Shown one piece after another: positions 18,914-28,712 of a stretch of DNA of 64,000 bases. How positions within the stretch are numbered: the first letter of the stretch is position 1; every line of letters starts with the position of its first letter. This DNA is from DASQZK01 sp963732905 (GTDB taxonomy: Bacteria; Bacteroidota; Bacteroidia; Bacteroidales; GCA-2748055): the NCBI GenBank assembly GCA_963732905.1, contig CAVTBM010000007.1:62001-126000 (forward strand). The letters are read 5' to 3'. The position numbers and the translations under genes were made by a program. Below the pieces are notes generated by a model. The model had not been told where the DNA came from and did no database searches. It saw only the letters and a list, made by a program, of their open reading frames with translations.

Positions 18914-21424
18914 ATGCAACACATAAAACGAATTTCACTTCTGATCTTGACATTATATTGTTTCTGTCATTCGGCTCAAGCTAAGGATAAGCCATGGTAT
19001 GAATTCTCTTCGGATGGCAGGGTTTGCCATATTTATAACAGAGATCTTCCCACTCCCTGGTTAAACCGTCTGACGAATGGTTACCTCACCGCATGGGTGA
19101 CCCAAAAAGGCGGGATTGAAGTGTATTTGTCCGATCCTGCTATCAACACTCTGGTCAACCCTCAGAATGTATCCGGAAATTTTTACCTGCGTAAGGAAGG
19201 TAGCAGCAATATCACCTGGATCAATAATCCTGAAAATGAAGATTCATGGGAATGCCAGGTTGGTCTGGGATATACCAAATTGGTTTGTGTTAAGGATGAC
19301 GTTAAATCTGAAGTCACCTACTTCATCCCCTTAGATGATAACGTGGTAGTAATGCGTGTTCATCTCACCAACCTTTCAACATCACCTCAGAAATTAAATA
19401 TTTATGGTCAGGTGGAATGGAATCTGGGTGACCGGAATAAATACATAATCTACCGCGGTGACGGCAGAGCAGGAAGTCAGTTTAACCTTTATAAAAAGAC
19501 CTGGTTCTCGGAAAATACCATTTGGGCAACTCAAACAAACTGGTTAAGTACCGCAGATTGCAGACCCTGGCCGTATACGGGTTATTTTAGTGCCAGCATC
19601 CCAATTGAATCATTTGAAACCATACGCAGAAAATTTTTAGGCAGCATGCAAAGTTTTGCTGAACCCCGGGAAATACTGGAAGATAAACTTTCGAATACTA
19701 CATTTTGGAGTGAGGATGATTTTCCATGGGGTGTACTGCAAACCAAACGATCACTTGATCCGAAAGGGGAAACCGATTTAGTGTATATTCTTGGAATGGA
19801 CCGCTCAATGGATGTTGCACGACAAACTATTCATAAATATTCAGATCCGGAAACGGTGCAAAAGGAATTCGACAGACTGAATACCTATTATGATAATCTT
19901 ATCATTGAAAACATTACCTCTAAAACCCCTGATTCAACAAACGATCTCATTAATAACGTATGGACAAAATATCACTGGAATCAGATCAGGAAGGTTAGCC
20001 AGAATGATCCCGACGTTGTGGGTACCGGGGTATGGGCTTATGGCCTTGAAGGAGGTGATGTAAGTGTAATGCCCGAGCAAATTATGCTCCCCTTTAATAA
20101 ATCCTTTCTTGAAAAGGAAATTCTTTATATGCTAAGCAATCAAACCAATGATTTGTCAAAAACCAATCTTGTAGTGCATCTTCCGGCCATGAAATATGAG
20201 GATCTGCAAATGAAAGGTAAGCCTGCATTTCCTGCAAATCAATTTAATGTTCCACATCATCATGTGGTTTGGGGTTTTATGACTTCGCTTCTGGAATATC
20301 TTAAAGAATATGGAGATTCAGATTTCCTGAACCGGGATATAAATTTCTATGATGGAACAAGCGGGACAATCTGGGACCATATTGACAAGGCATTTATTAT
20401 CAGCTTATCCGGACTCTCCGTTAACGGTTTGCCCCGAATCCCGGCTAATGTGGGTGATTGGATGGATGAATTCACTAAAATAAGTGAATATGGACAAGCT
20501 GAAAGTGTCATGTTCGGCATGGAACTGTGTTATTATTTAAATGAGTTTGCAAAAATTGCCGGCCTGGCAGGGAAAACGGATTTGCAAAAGAAATGGGAAG
20601 AAGAATATGAATTCATAAAGAATGCCATTAATGAGACAGCCTGGGATGGTAATTGGTACATCAGGGCATTTTCCGACCGTGATGGAAACAGAATACCTGT
20701 CGGGACTAAAGATGATGATGAAGGCAAGATATACCTGAATGCTCAATCCTGGAGTGTGATGAGTGGAGTAGCAACACCTGAGAGGGCTGAGAAAGCTTTA
20801 AATTCTGTGCAATCGATGATGATCAGTGATTTTGGCCCAATGATTTTTTACCCTTCCTATAGTAAATATAAGGATTACATTGGAACCCAATCGATATATG
20901 CTCCGGGTTTCAGAAATGGGAACATATATATGCGACCCACCGGGTGGGCGGTTATCTCTGCCTGCATGGCAGGAAAAAGCAAACTTGCATGGGAAATGTA
21001 CAACAAAGCCTCTTTGGCTCATCAAATCAAAGATATCGAAGTGTATCAGTGTGAACCTTATGCCTATCCTGAAAATTATGTGGGTCCGGATCACCGGTTA
21101 GCCGGGAAAGGTCAGTTTCAATGGTGCCTTGGCGAGGCAACTGCCTGGATGTGGATGGCATATAATTATTATCTTCTGGGAATCAGACCGGAATTTAACG
21201 GACTGATCATTGATCCTCATATGCCCGATAATTGGGACAGTTATTCCGTTGAACGACCTTTTAGAGGAGATCATTATTCCATTATAGTAAAAAGGAATGT
21301 CAGACTTGGTCCCGGGCAGAGCAAAATTCAACTGGATGGGAAGACAATCAAGGGAAATTTAATAAGGCCTGCTATGGATGGAGCAGTGCATAAAATTTAT
21401 GTGGAAACGGGTCCGGCAATATAA
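18914..21424 (+). CDS. Secreted GH94-like protein with altered phosphate-binding residues
   Basis: 836 residues with a signal peptide (ends near SAQA, residue 23), so it is exported. The body has the GH94 (cellobiose/chitobiose phosphorylase) layout: N-terminal beta-sandwich (NRLTNGYLTAWVTQKGG, VVMRVHLTN), linker helices, then an (alpha/alpha)6 barrel with NVGDWMDEF (Asp515 at the position of the family's catalytic acid), and LGIRPEFNGLIIDPHMP near the end. In characterised GH94 enzymes the motifs NGGIFxH and WLTG supply phosphate-binding His and Thr. Here they read NGNIYMR (Arg674) and WCLG (Leu739), with the same 65-residue spacing. Phosphorolysis is therefore doubtful, and hydrolysis or another reaction is possible. 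GH94 phosphorylases are normally cytoplasmic, so export is itself unusual. Confidence 0.82.
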   Translation: MQHIKRISLLILTLYCFCHSAQAKDKPWYEFSSDGRVCHIYNRDLPTPWLNRLTNGYLTAWVTQKGGIEVYLSDPAINTLVNPQNVSGNFYLRKEGSSNITWINNPENEDSWECQVGLGYTKLVCVKDDVKSEVTYFIPLDDNVVVMRVHLTNLSTSPQKLNIYGQVEWNLGDRNKYIIYRGDGRAGSQFNLYKKTWFSENTIWATQTNWLSTADCRPWPYTGYFSASIPIESFETIRRKFLGSMQSFAEPREILEDKLSNTTFWSEDDFPWGVLQTKRSLDPKGETDLVYILGMDRSMDVARQTIHKYSDPETVQKEFDRLNTYYDNLIIENITSKTPDSTNDLINNVWTKYHWNQIRKVSQNDPDVVGTGVWAYGLEGGDVSVMPEQIMLPFNKSFLEKEILYMLSNQTNDLSKTNLVVHLPAMKYEDLQMKGKPAFPANQFNVPHHHVVWGFMTSLLEYLKEYGDSDFLNRDINFYDGTSGTIWDHIDKAFIISLSGLSVNGLPRIPANVGDWMDEFTKISEYGQAESVMFGMELCYYLNEFAKIAGLAGKTDLQKKWEEEYEFIKNAINETAWDGNWYIRAFSDRDGNRIPVGTKDDDEGKIYLNAQSWSVMSGVATPERAEKALNSVQSMMISDFGPMIFYPSYSKYKDYIGTQSIYAPGFRNGNIYMRPTGWAVISACMAGKSKLAWEMYNKASLAHQIKDIEVYQCEPYAYPENYVGPDHRLAGKGQFQWCLGEATAWMWMAYNYYLLGIRPEFNGLIIDPHMPDNWDSYSVERPFRGDHYSIIVKRNVRLGPGQSKIQLDGKTIKGNLIRPAMDGAVHKIYVETGPAI

Positions 21425-21738
21425 TTAGAAAATTTACTTATGAATCCGATGATGTCTCAAGAAATATTCTGTGCATTATATAAAATATACTTATAACTCA
21501 TGAGAGGATGAGTTTGATGACAATGAAATGGAAATTCCGGGGGGTTTCTCCAGTATTGATCCTGACAATCTGAGTATTTTTCATAGGGAGTACCTTTAGG
21601 TTTAAGGTTAATTTTTGTCAATCGGATGAGTAGTTTTAGTTAGTGTTATTCAGGTTTTAATAAGATCATTTTTTCACCCCCGGAATTTCTTTTCACCCCG
21701 AATTTGTAAGGATATATTTTAACCTGTTTTTATCAGCC
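21425..21738 (+). other. Intergenic region inside the PUL with possible internal promoter
   Basis: 314 bases without a gene between the GH94-like gene and the next lipoprotein gene. It holds a short direct repeat just upstream of the next start (listed separately). No convincing terminator seen. Confidence 0.5.
21671..21705 (+). repeat. Tandem direct repeat TTTTCACCCC..GAATTT upstream of lipoprotein gene
   Basis: Two copies of TTTTCACCCC(CG)GAATTT begin 19 bases apart (21671 and 21690), about two helical turns, 35-70 bases before the next start codon. The layout is compatible with a dimeric activator site, but no protein is known to bind here. Confidence 0.45.
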
Positions 21739-22986
21739 ATGAGAGTAATTTGTTGTTGGTTAATATTATTCATATTCCTGGCAGGTTGTGGTAATGTGAA
21801 TGAAAACAGAATTAAAAAACAAAACCAAACTCAGGATAAGTTTACTGCTGTCAGAAGTTTTAATGACGACCTCAAGCTCTTAAGATCAGTTCATGATATT
21901 ATCGTTTTAACCGGGAACAACGAAGTATCCGGTGTTGCAATTTGTCCTGCTTTGCAGGGTCGAATAATGATAAGCACCTTATCAGGCAAAGAGGGTCCCT
22001 GTTTGGGTTGGATAAATCATGAGCTGATCGGGAACGGAAGGTTGCAAGAACATATTAACGCTTTTGGAGGCGAAGATCGTTTCTGGCTGGGGCCTGAAGG
22101 AGGCCAGTATTCCATTTTCTTTAAACCCGGAGTCCCTTTCAACTTTGAAAACTGGTACGTTCCACCTGAATTGGATACCGACACGTTCGAGGTTGTTGAA
22201 AAAAATGAAACAATGGTCCGGTTTAAAAAAGTAATGCGATTGGTTAACTATTCAAAATTTGTTTTCGACCTGAGGGTTGAGCGTGAAATAAAACTGATGA
22301 ATCGCCAACAAGTTTCAAAAATGCTTGGTATATCAATAGAGGATTTGGATTTTGTTGCATTTGAAAGCATAAATTCTGTTACAAATATTGGAAAAACAGC
22401 TTGGACTAAAGAGACCGGGATGTTGTCAATATGGATCCTTGGCATGTTCCAGTCATCATCCTCTACCACAATTGTTATTCCTTTTAAAGGAGGTGATAAT
22501 TCATTATCGGACCCAAAAGTAAATGACAAATATTTCGGAAAGATCCCTGAAAACCGGCTAAAAATTGAAGATGGTGTTCTGTTTTTCCTGGCTGACGGGA
22601 AATCACGGGGAAAACTTGGCATCAGTCCTGAAAGAGCAATGCCTTTCCTGGGATCTTATGATGAAAAATCGAATGTATTGACGATCGTCTCCTTTTCAAT
22701 GGATCCCGCGAAAATGGATTATGTAAACTCTATGTGGGAAATACAGAAGGAACCTTTTAAAGGAGACGCGGCTAATGCATATAATGACGGGCCTCTTGAA
22801 GATGGAAGTCAAATGGGCCCTTTCTTTGAACTGGAAAGTTCCTCCCCGGCAGTTAGGCTGGAACCTGGTTCAATGCTTACTCATATTCATTCCACTGTTC
22901 ATTTGACAGGTGACAAATCAACCATGAACAGAATTGTTCAAAAAGTTTTTGGAACATCACTGGCAGAAATCTATGCTGCTTTTTAA
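21739..22986 (+). CDS. Lipoprotein resembling the DUF6786 (mutarotase-fold-like) family
   Basis: 415-residue lipoprotein (signal MRVICCWLILFIFLAGC, lipobox Cys17). Soluble part is beta-rich with segments LQGRIMISTLSGKEGPCLGW, EDRFWLGPEGGQYSIFF and a late LEPGSMLTHIHSTVHLTGD, a pattern seen in galactose-mutarotase/aldose-epimerase-like folds where His and Glu act on the sugar ring. I recall this as DUF6786, common beside Bacteroidota glycan genes, but this is from memory and no activity is assigned. It precedes the sulfatase gene by about 85 bases and follows a possible internal promoter, so it may start a sub-operon. Confidence 0.7.
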   Translation: MRVICCWLILFIFLAGCGNVNENRIKKQNQTQDKFTAVRSFNDDLKLLRSVHDIIVLTGNNEVSGVAICPALQGRIMISTLSGKEGPCLGWINHELIGNGRLQEHINAFGGEDRFWLGPEGGQYSIFFKPGVPFNFENWYVPPELDTDTFEVVEKNETMVRFKKVMRLVNYSKFVFDLRVEREIKLMNRQQVSKMLGISIEDLDFVAFESINSVTNIGKTAWTKETGMLSIWILGMFQSSSSTTIVIPFKGGDNSLSDPKVNDKYFGKIPENRLKIEDGVLFFLADGKSRGKLGISPERAMPFLGSYDEKSNVLTIVSFSMDPAKMDYVNSMWEIQKEPFKGDAANAYNDGPLEDGSQMGPFFELESSSPAVRLEPGSMLTHIHSTVHLTGDKSTMNRIVQKVFGTSLAEIYAAF

Positions 22987-23070
22987 TGAAAGTCCTGTTA
23001 TAACCTGATTGTAATATAATAAAGGGTGATAAATTCTGAATCTGATGTTGAAACTAAATCTGATTACTGG

Positions 23071-24675
23071 ATGACCGAAAGAAATAGAATTTTTAGGAGA
23101 GGGAAGCCGATCTTGTCTGTCTTTTCGATCTGCATGATACTTGGTGCAGGATGCACTTCAAAAAAACATAATAATACCGGAACAGGTAATATGCCTAACA
23201 TTATTATAATCCTTGCAGATGATCTGGGATATGGAGATTTGAGCTGTTTTGGATCCAAAATAATAAAAACGCCAAATCTCGACAAATTAGCTTCTGAGGG
23301 TATAAAATTTACAAATTTTTGGACTACCTGCAGTGTTTGCAGCCCTTCCAGGGCGTCTCTTCTTACAGGGAGATATCCTCAAAGATGCGGTGTCCCCTAT
23401 GCTGTTGGTGATGTTTATTCAGGCCTTTGCCTTGCGGATGATGAAGTGACTATTGCCGAATTACTGAAAACGAAAGGCTATGCCACGGCGGCAATTGGTA
23501 AATGGCATCTTGGTATTCCACAGGGATTCAATTATTCGACAAATGAAGGATTCAACCCGAATTCCGAATTTCATCCTAACCACCAGGGATTTGATTTGTT
23601 TTTCGGAGCTGTTGGTAATGCTTTTCCATCGGGTCGGATACCACTTATTGAGGACGGTCGAATTGTTAAGGACTCAATTACTGTGGCCACTGTAACCGAT
23701 GAATATAATTCCAGAGCGGTCGAGTTTATTAATGAAAATAAGTCTACCCCATTTTTTATTTATTTCGCTCATACAAGACCTCACGCCCCATGGATACCAA
23801 ATCCAGCATTCGCAGGCAAATCGGAAGGAGGCGTTTATGGTGACCTGGTAGAAGAACTGGATTCCAGTGTAGGTAAAATAACAGAAACCCTGAAAAAGCT
23901 GGATTTGGAAAAGTACACACTTATCATTTTTACCTCAGATAATGGGGCAGCGATCACAGCGGATAACAGATACGGATCTAATCTTCCCTTCCGGGGCGGA
24001 AAAGGAACTACCTGGGATGGTGGTCTGAGGGTTCCCGGAATTTTTTACTGGCCAGGTCAGATAGATTCCGGAGTTGTTTGTAACACGTTTGTATCTACGC
24101 TTGATCTTTTGCCTACAATAGCAAATCTGACAAATATTGAATTGCCGGCCCTATTAAAAATCGATGGAAAAGATATAAGCCCGCTTTTAATTAAGGGATG
24201 TAAAGAAAAATATTCTGATGATAAATTCTATTACTATAATGGAGAAAATCTTCAGGCTGTCAGGGAAGGGAAATGGAAATTGCATCTTCCAAGAGAGGAA
24301 AAAATGCTGGTATGGTGGGAATCCGGAATGCGGGAACTGAAAAATCCAATGTTATTTAATATTGAATCAGATAGTTCTGAAATACATGATGTTGCGGCAG
24401 AAAATCCGGAGATTGTAAGTCATTTGCTTGAAATGGCCCGGAAAGTAAGAGATGAGCTCGGTTCATGGGATAAGCCGGGAACAGAACAGAAAGATATTGA
24501 GAATATGTTAAATGACCGGACAACATTGCAGATCTTAAGAACACAGCAGAATCACCAGCATATGGGTGTTTCAGAAATGGATTCCACTGTCCCTGAGATT
24601 AATAAATACTATTGGGGAATTGCCAAAGAAGGCAGACGGAAAAAACTTCAGGAAATACAGGAGTTTGAGCATTGA
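23071..24675 (+). CDS. Formylglycine-dependent sulfatase (S1 family), lipoprotein
   Basis: About 534-residue sulfatase, exported as a lipoprotein (signal MTERNRIFRRGKPILSVFSI, lipobox GAGC). The metal-binding start ADDLGYGDLSCFG, the active-site motif CSPSRASLLTGR (Cys90 to be converted to formylglycine), GKWHLG and the late TSDNGA are all present, so the enzyme looks intact. It removes sulfate esters from a carbohydrate; the exact position or sugar is not readable. A GTG at 23026 extends the frame, but ATG at 23071 gives the right signal peptide. No maturase (formylglycine-generating or anSME) gene is seen in this window. It implies that the PUL substrate is sulfated. Confidence 0.93.
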   Translation: MTERNRIFRRGKPILSVFSICMILGAGCTSKKHNNTGTGNMPNIIIILADDLGYGDLSCFGSKIIKTPNLDKLASEGIKFTNFWTTCSVCSPSRASLLTGRYPQRCGVPYAVGDVYSGLCLADDEVTIAELLKTKGYATAAIGKWHLGIPQGFNYSTNEGFNPNSEFHPNHQGFDLFFGAVGNAFPSGRIPLIEDGRIVKDSITVATVTDEYNSRAVEFINENKSTPFFIYFAHTRPHAPWIPNPAFAGKSEGGVYGDLVEELDSSVGKITETLKKLDLEKYTLIIFTSDNGAAITADNRYGSNLPFRGGKGTTWDGGLRVPGIFYWPGQIDSGVVCNTFVSTLDLLPTIANLTNIELPALLKIDGKDISPLLIKGCKEKYSDDKFYYYNGENLQAVREGKWKLHLPREEKMLVWWESGMRELKNPMLFNIESDSSEIHDVAAENPEIVSHLLEMARKVRDELGSWDKPGTEQKDIENMLNDRTTLQILRTQQNHQHMGVSEMDSTVPEINKYYWGIAKEGRRKKLQEIQEFEH

Positions 24676-24789
24676 AAAAATAGAGAATTTAAACGGAGAG
24701 ATCCTGGATTGAACGGACAATTTAATGTATAGGGAATTCTAATTCAGGCACATTGAACTCAGTATGCTTATTTCGTTAAAGAGAGTTAT

Positions 24790-26004
24790 ATGGAAAAAAG
24801 CAAATCAACGCAAAATATTGAATATCCGGACATTTATCTGGCCATCGATAATTGCTTCGCTTCAAAAAGATATACTGAGCCAGTCGAATGGATCAAAATA
24901 ATAAAAGATCTGAATGTTAACTATATTGAAGCTAGTGCTGATACAGAATGTGACCCGTTATACATGGGAAAGGATTATCTCAGACTTTGGGCCGATCAGG
25001 TAAAACTTGCTTCGGAAGAATCTGGTGTTTCCGTTTGCAATCTGTATTCCGGCCATGGAACGTATTCTACACTTGGGCTTTCTCACACGAATCCATCTGT
25101 AAGGGATAGAATTCTTAATCATTGGATTAAACCGATGATTGAGACAGCTGCAAGTCTGGGTGCAGGCCTGGGTTTTTATTGCCATGCTTTTGCAGATAAG
25201 GTATTACAGGACCCTGAGCTATATAAGGAATATCAAAATACCCTCATCCATAATCTCTCTGAAGCAGCGAAGTTTTCGTATTTAAAGGGTTGTAAACACT
25301 TAGGCGTTGAACAAATGTATTCTCCTCACCAGATTCCCTGGACCATTGAGGGCACAAAAGACCTTCTTACACAGGTCTATGAAGTGTCGTCTGTGCCATT
25401 TTATACGACAATTGATACAGGACATCAATCAGGTCAGAGAAGATTTCAAAAACCGGAAAAAGAGGTTCTGTTAAAATCCATGGAACACTATCAAAAAAAC
25501 AGAAAAAGTAACCTTCCCTGGTTGGGTCCTATTGATGCCTATAAATTATTTGAAAGTTCTTCCCAGCTGGAAAAACGTCAATATCCCGGGCTTGCAGACA
25601 AGATTTTCAAAATATTCGAAAACTATCCGTATTTGTTTGCCGACCCTATTGATTGTTCTCCCTATAAATGGTTGGAAGTACTTGGATGTTACTCTCCGAT
25701 CATTCATTTACAACAAACCGATGGCACCTTTTCACGGCACCTGCCATTCACTATAAGTAACAATGAAAGGGGAATCATTGATGGCAGAAGGATTCTGGAA
25801 TCACTGAAAAATTCATACGATGATGAGCACTGCCTGGATATACCAAAAGTTGATAAAATCTATATGACCATTGAGGTTTTTTTATCGACTGCAAGTGTTA
25901 ATTACCGCTCACTTTTGGAGCTAGAAGAGACTGTGAAGTATTGGAGGCACTATATCCCTGAAGATGGAATGAATCTTAAAGAAATTGTCAGCAAATTAAA
26001 CTGA
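24790..26004 (+). CDS. Xylose-isomerase-like TIM-barrel protein (sugar isomerase/epimerase-like)
   Basis: 404 residues without a signal peptide, therefore probably cytoplasmic, unlike its exported neighbours. It shows the AP-endonuclease-2/xylose-isomerase-like pattern: YIEASADTE (strand with Glu), SLGAGLGFYCHAFAD, KHLGVEQMYSPHQIPWT, TIDTGHQSGQRR (metal-ligand-like Asp-x-Gly-His), HLQQTDGTFSRHLPF and YMTIEVF. The conserved Glu/Asp/His positions fit a divalent-metal site for keto-aldo or C3 epimerisation. It is longer than most family members (about 280-300) and I do not recognise the subfamily. It may isomerise the monosaccharide released by the PUL before it enters the catabolic operon. Confidence 0.72.
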   Translation: MEKSKSTQNIEYPDIYLAIDNCFASKRYTEPVEWIKIIKDLNVNYIEASADTECDPLYMGKDYLRLWADQVKLASEESGVSVCNLYSGHGTYSTLGLSHTNPSVRDRILNHWIKPMIETAASLGAGLGFYCHAFADKVLQDPELYKEYQNTLIHNLSEAAKFSYLKGCKHLGVEQMYSPHQIPWTIEGTKDLLTQVYEVSSVPFYTTIDTGHQSGQRRFQKPEKEVLLKSMEHYQKNRKSNLPWLGPIDAYKLFESSSQLEKRQYPGLADKIFKIFENYPYLFADPIDCSPYKWLEVLGCYSPIIHLQQTDGTFSRHLPFTISNNERGIIDGRRILESLKNSYDDEHCLDIPKVDKIYMTIEVFLSTASVNYRSLLELEETVKYWRHYIPEDGMNLKEIVSKLN

Positions 26005-26027
26005 TCGATAAAATAAATTAAATCGCC

Positions 26028-28712
26028 ATGAACTCACTCCTGAAAAAAACCTATAGCACGGGATTCACTTTATTACTGTTCATTGTTGCTATTTTCAATA
26101 GTTGCAATAAATCAGGAATGAGTAGTGACAGAGTTTTTTTACATCAGAATGACTCTATAATTGAAATTTATAATGGAAAAGTAAAGGGAGTTTTCATGTT
26201 AAATAACCCGGTGATTACTCAAGCCTATTATGCTGCAGATGGGAAAAACTGGGAATTTATAGCGAAATCATTCGACAGGCCAAAAATATCATTAGAAGAT
26301 GTCGATCCGCTTTATGCAAGCGGGCCAAATTATGCTGATAAATACCGGCTAATGGTTGAGGAGGGATTAAATTCAGCCAGTATTCTGGAGAATAGTAAGG
26401 ACAGAATTTCTGTTCAACTTTCGGGGGTAAGTGGGGGTAATGATATTCTACAGGTTGTTTCACTTGAAAAGAATCAGGACTTCTTCCATATTGATGTTAC
26501 GGCTAAATTACCGGGAACTCCACCTAAAATAGAATATCTGTTGTCATCATTTGAATTCACCCCCGGGAGCCATCCTGATTTCACATTTACTCCTTCGGTA
26601 AAACGGGAGAGAGACGATGTAATAGGGGACCGAAAATTTTTTGCTCCCGCCACTATCGTGGAAAAAAACGGTCTGATGCTGGCACTCGTTCCCGACCTTA
26701 ACAGTATGAATGAAAATATTGTTTATGCAAAAAACGCCAGACCTCAAAAGCATCCTAAAGTTTTCGCGGTACCTGTTGACACGACCAAAATATCCTTGCC
26801 AATGGCTATGGATTTAAGTCTTGAATCTGGTATTAGGGATAATCCACTCATATCATTCGGATATATGGATTACTGGGTGGAGCAACATGTATACTGGCGG
26901 CATGACAATCAGAAAGGTGCGCAGGTAAGGGAATTATCAGACAATACACTCAAATTTGGATTTGATCTCTTCCTTAAGGCAAATGCGGATAAATACCGTG
27001 GGTATGAACGCATCTCGGCTTATTTATGGAAGAAATACGGGACAAAATATTTTCATTTACCCCGTCCTCAGGCCATGCCTTTTAGTGAATATGCAAAAGT
27101 TTGTTATCCGGCGTCTTTCAATTACGAAGGGTATGATATAACAAAAGGTCCTTCTATTACCCATAGAATTAACAAACCGGATCTAGCAACCTGGCAGCAA
27201 TGGGAAAAGAATGGAATACCAATGGGCGGTTTACGGCTAAGTGCTCCCCAGTGGTATCAGTTTATTTATAATACTGCGTGGTGGAATAATGTCTGTGATG
27301 CCACCGGTATTTATTACTGGGGCAACCAACTACATGATTCATCCCTTATCGACAAGGCCCGAAGGATTATAAACTTTACCCTGTCTGCTCCTCAAAAAGA
27401 AGGACTTTTTCCTGGTCTCTATAACATTGAAACCAATCAATGGATCGGAAGTTTATGGGATCCGCCGTTGAAAAATTATGATCCGGACAGTGTTGCATGC
27501 TACTGGAACTGGACCATTGACGGGGGTGCTTACCAAACCGCCTCAGCCAGTGTGACGGCAGGATATTTACTCTACTTTCGGCGTTTCTGCGAAGATATCC
27601 CTGGAATACTGCCCTTTGTTAAGTCTTACGGTGATTTTTTAATAAAGAACATGGAACCCAATGGCTGTGTTCCCGGATGGTTTGATAAATCCTTGCAGCC
27701 GTTACCCAGCCTGGAATGGAATGCTGACGGGGGAGCTCATATCTGGGTTTTAAGTGAACTTTATAGGGCAACCGGGGAGAATAAGTATTTTGATGCTGCT
27801 GTAAAAATGGCCGGATTTATGATTAAAGAAGTATTGCCTAATCAAAAATGGTATGATTTTGAGACGTTTTATTCCTGCGCTGTTAAACCAGAGACATTTT
27901 ATGACCCTTTTACTGGTCAGTATCCGGCAAATAGCATGTCGATGTCCTGGGCCCTGGAAGGATTTGCTTCACTTTATGAGGTGTCACAGAAAAAAGAATA
28001 CCTCGCTGCATCTGAAGCCACTGCTGATTATTCCATATTTTACCAGGCTGTCTGGGCACCACATTACATCATTACGGCATATCCGTTTGGAGGTTTTTCT
28101 TCGCAAAACAGTGATGCAGAATGGCTGGACCAACGAACTCACCGGTTTACTGACGGGCTGATCAGGATAGGTCTGCTATCTGAAAGACAGGATCTTATAG
28201 AGCGTGGAGTTGCAGCCGCCCGGGCCTCCCTTACTCTTATAAACCTTCCTTTATTAATAAAAAACGATATATATAAATATCCAAATTACCCTCTCGGGCT
28301 TGGCCCTGAAAATATTGACCATGAGGGATTTCCACAAATGCCTCTTCGTTCCGGGCCAAGTTGGTGCGAAGTTGGCGGATTAGCCGCTGCAGCACATGCA
28401 TTGCAGCAACTGGGTGGCGTATACATTGATTTTGCCAGCAATATTGCCGTGGGTGTTGATGGTGTTTCAGTTGAAAAATACAAACTCTCAAAAGACAAAA
28501 TCAATATTTCACTGAAGTCGCTCATTGCAGAGCTCCCCGTGCCCTATGATGAGCCTTTTACAATTGAAATGCGCCTGTCCGGGCTTGAAAATAAAAGGTA
28601 TGAGGTAGTATTAAATAATGCCGGACCTGTGAGCTTTAGTAATAATGAATTAGACCATTTACCTGTCATTGTTTATCCTGATGGTCGTATTTCATTGATA
28701 GAATCAAAATAG
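26028..28712 (+). CDS. Large lipoprotein of unrecognised family, predicted beta-sandwich plus (alpha/alpha)6 barrel (copy 1)
   Basis: 894-residue lipoprotein (signal ending at IFNSC, Cys26). I do not recognise the family. Residues about 35-330 are beta-rich; from about 350 to 800 the sequence is helical and rich in W, Y and G with the rhythm of (alpha/alpha)6 barrels. It is a clear paralogue of the protein at 37412-40057. Shared landmarks are VIGDR (near 198), GYMD, MPFxEY, NGIPMGG/DGIPMGG, ARRIINFxLSAPQ, YPFGGF (near 685), RQDLIER, GPENIDHE (near 759) and IAVGVDG. Acidic residues in WNADGGAHIW and GPENIDHE are candidates for catalysis. Its place between a sulfatase/isomerase and GH78 suggests a glycan hydrolase or lyase, but this is inference. 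Confidence 0.72.
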   Translation: MNSLLKKTYSTGFTLLLFIVAIFNSCNKSGMSSDRVFLHQNDSIIEIYNGKVKGVFMLNNPVITQAYYAADGKNWEFIAKSFDRPKISLEDVDPLYASGPNYADKYRLMVEEGLNSASILENSKDRISVQLSGVSGGNDILQVVSLEKNQDFFHIDVTAKLPGTPPKIEYLLSSFEFTPGSHPDFTFTPSVKRERDDVIGDRKFFAPATIVEKNGLMLALVPDLNSMNENIVYAKNARPQKHPKVFAVPVDTTKISLPMAMDLSLESGIRDNPLISFGYMDYWVEQHVYWRHDNQKGAQVRELSDNTLKFGFDLFLKANADKYRGYERISAYLWKKYGTKYFHLPRPQAMPFSEYAKVCYPASFNYEGYDITKGPSITHRINKPDLATWQQWEKNGIPMGGLRLSAPQWYQFIYNTAWWNNVCDATGIYYWGNQLHDSSLIDKARRIINFTLSAPQKEGLFPGLYNIETNQWIGSLWDPPLKNYDPDSVACYWNWTIDGGAYQTASASVTAGYLLYFRRFCEDIPGILPFVKSYGDFLIKNMEPNGCVPGWFDKSLQPLPSLEWNADGGAHIWVLSELYRATGENKYFDAAVKMAGFMIKEVLPNQKWYDFETFYSCAVKPETFYDPFTGQYPANSMSMSWALEGFASLYEVSQKKEYLAASEATADYSIFYQAVWAPHYIITAYPFGGFSSQNSDAEWLDQRTHRFTDGLIRIGLLSERQDLIERGVAAARASLTLINLPLLIKNDIYKYPNYPLGLGPENIDHEGFPQMPLRSGPSWCEVGGLAAAAHALQQLGGVYIDFASNIAVGVDGVSVEKYKLSKDKINISLKSLIAELPVPYDEPFTIEMRLSGLENKRYEVVLNNAGPVSFSNNELDHLPVIVYPDGRISLIESK

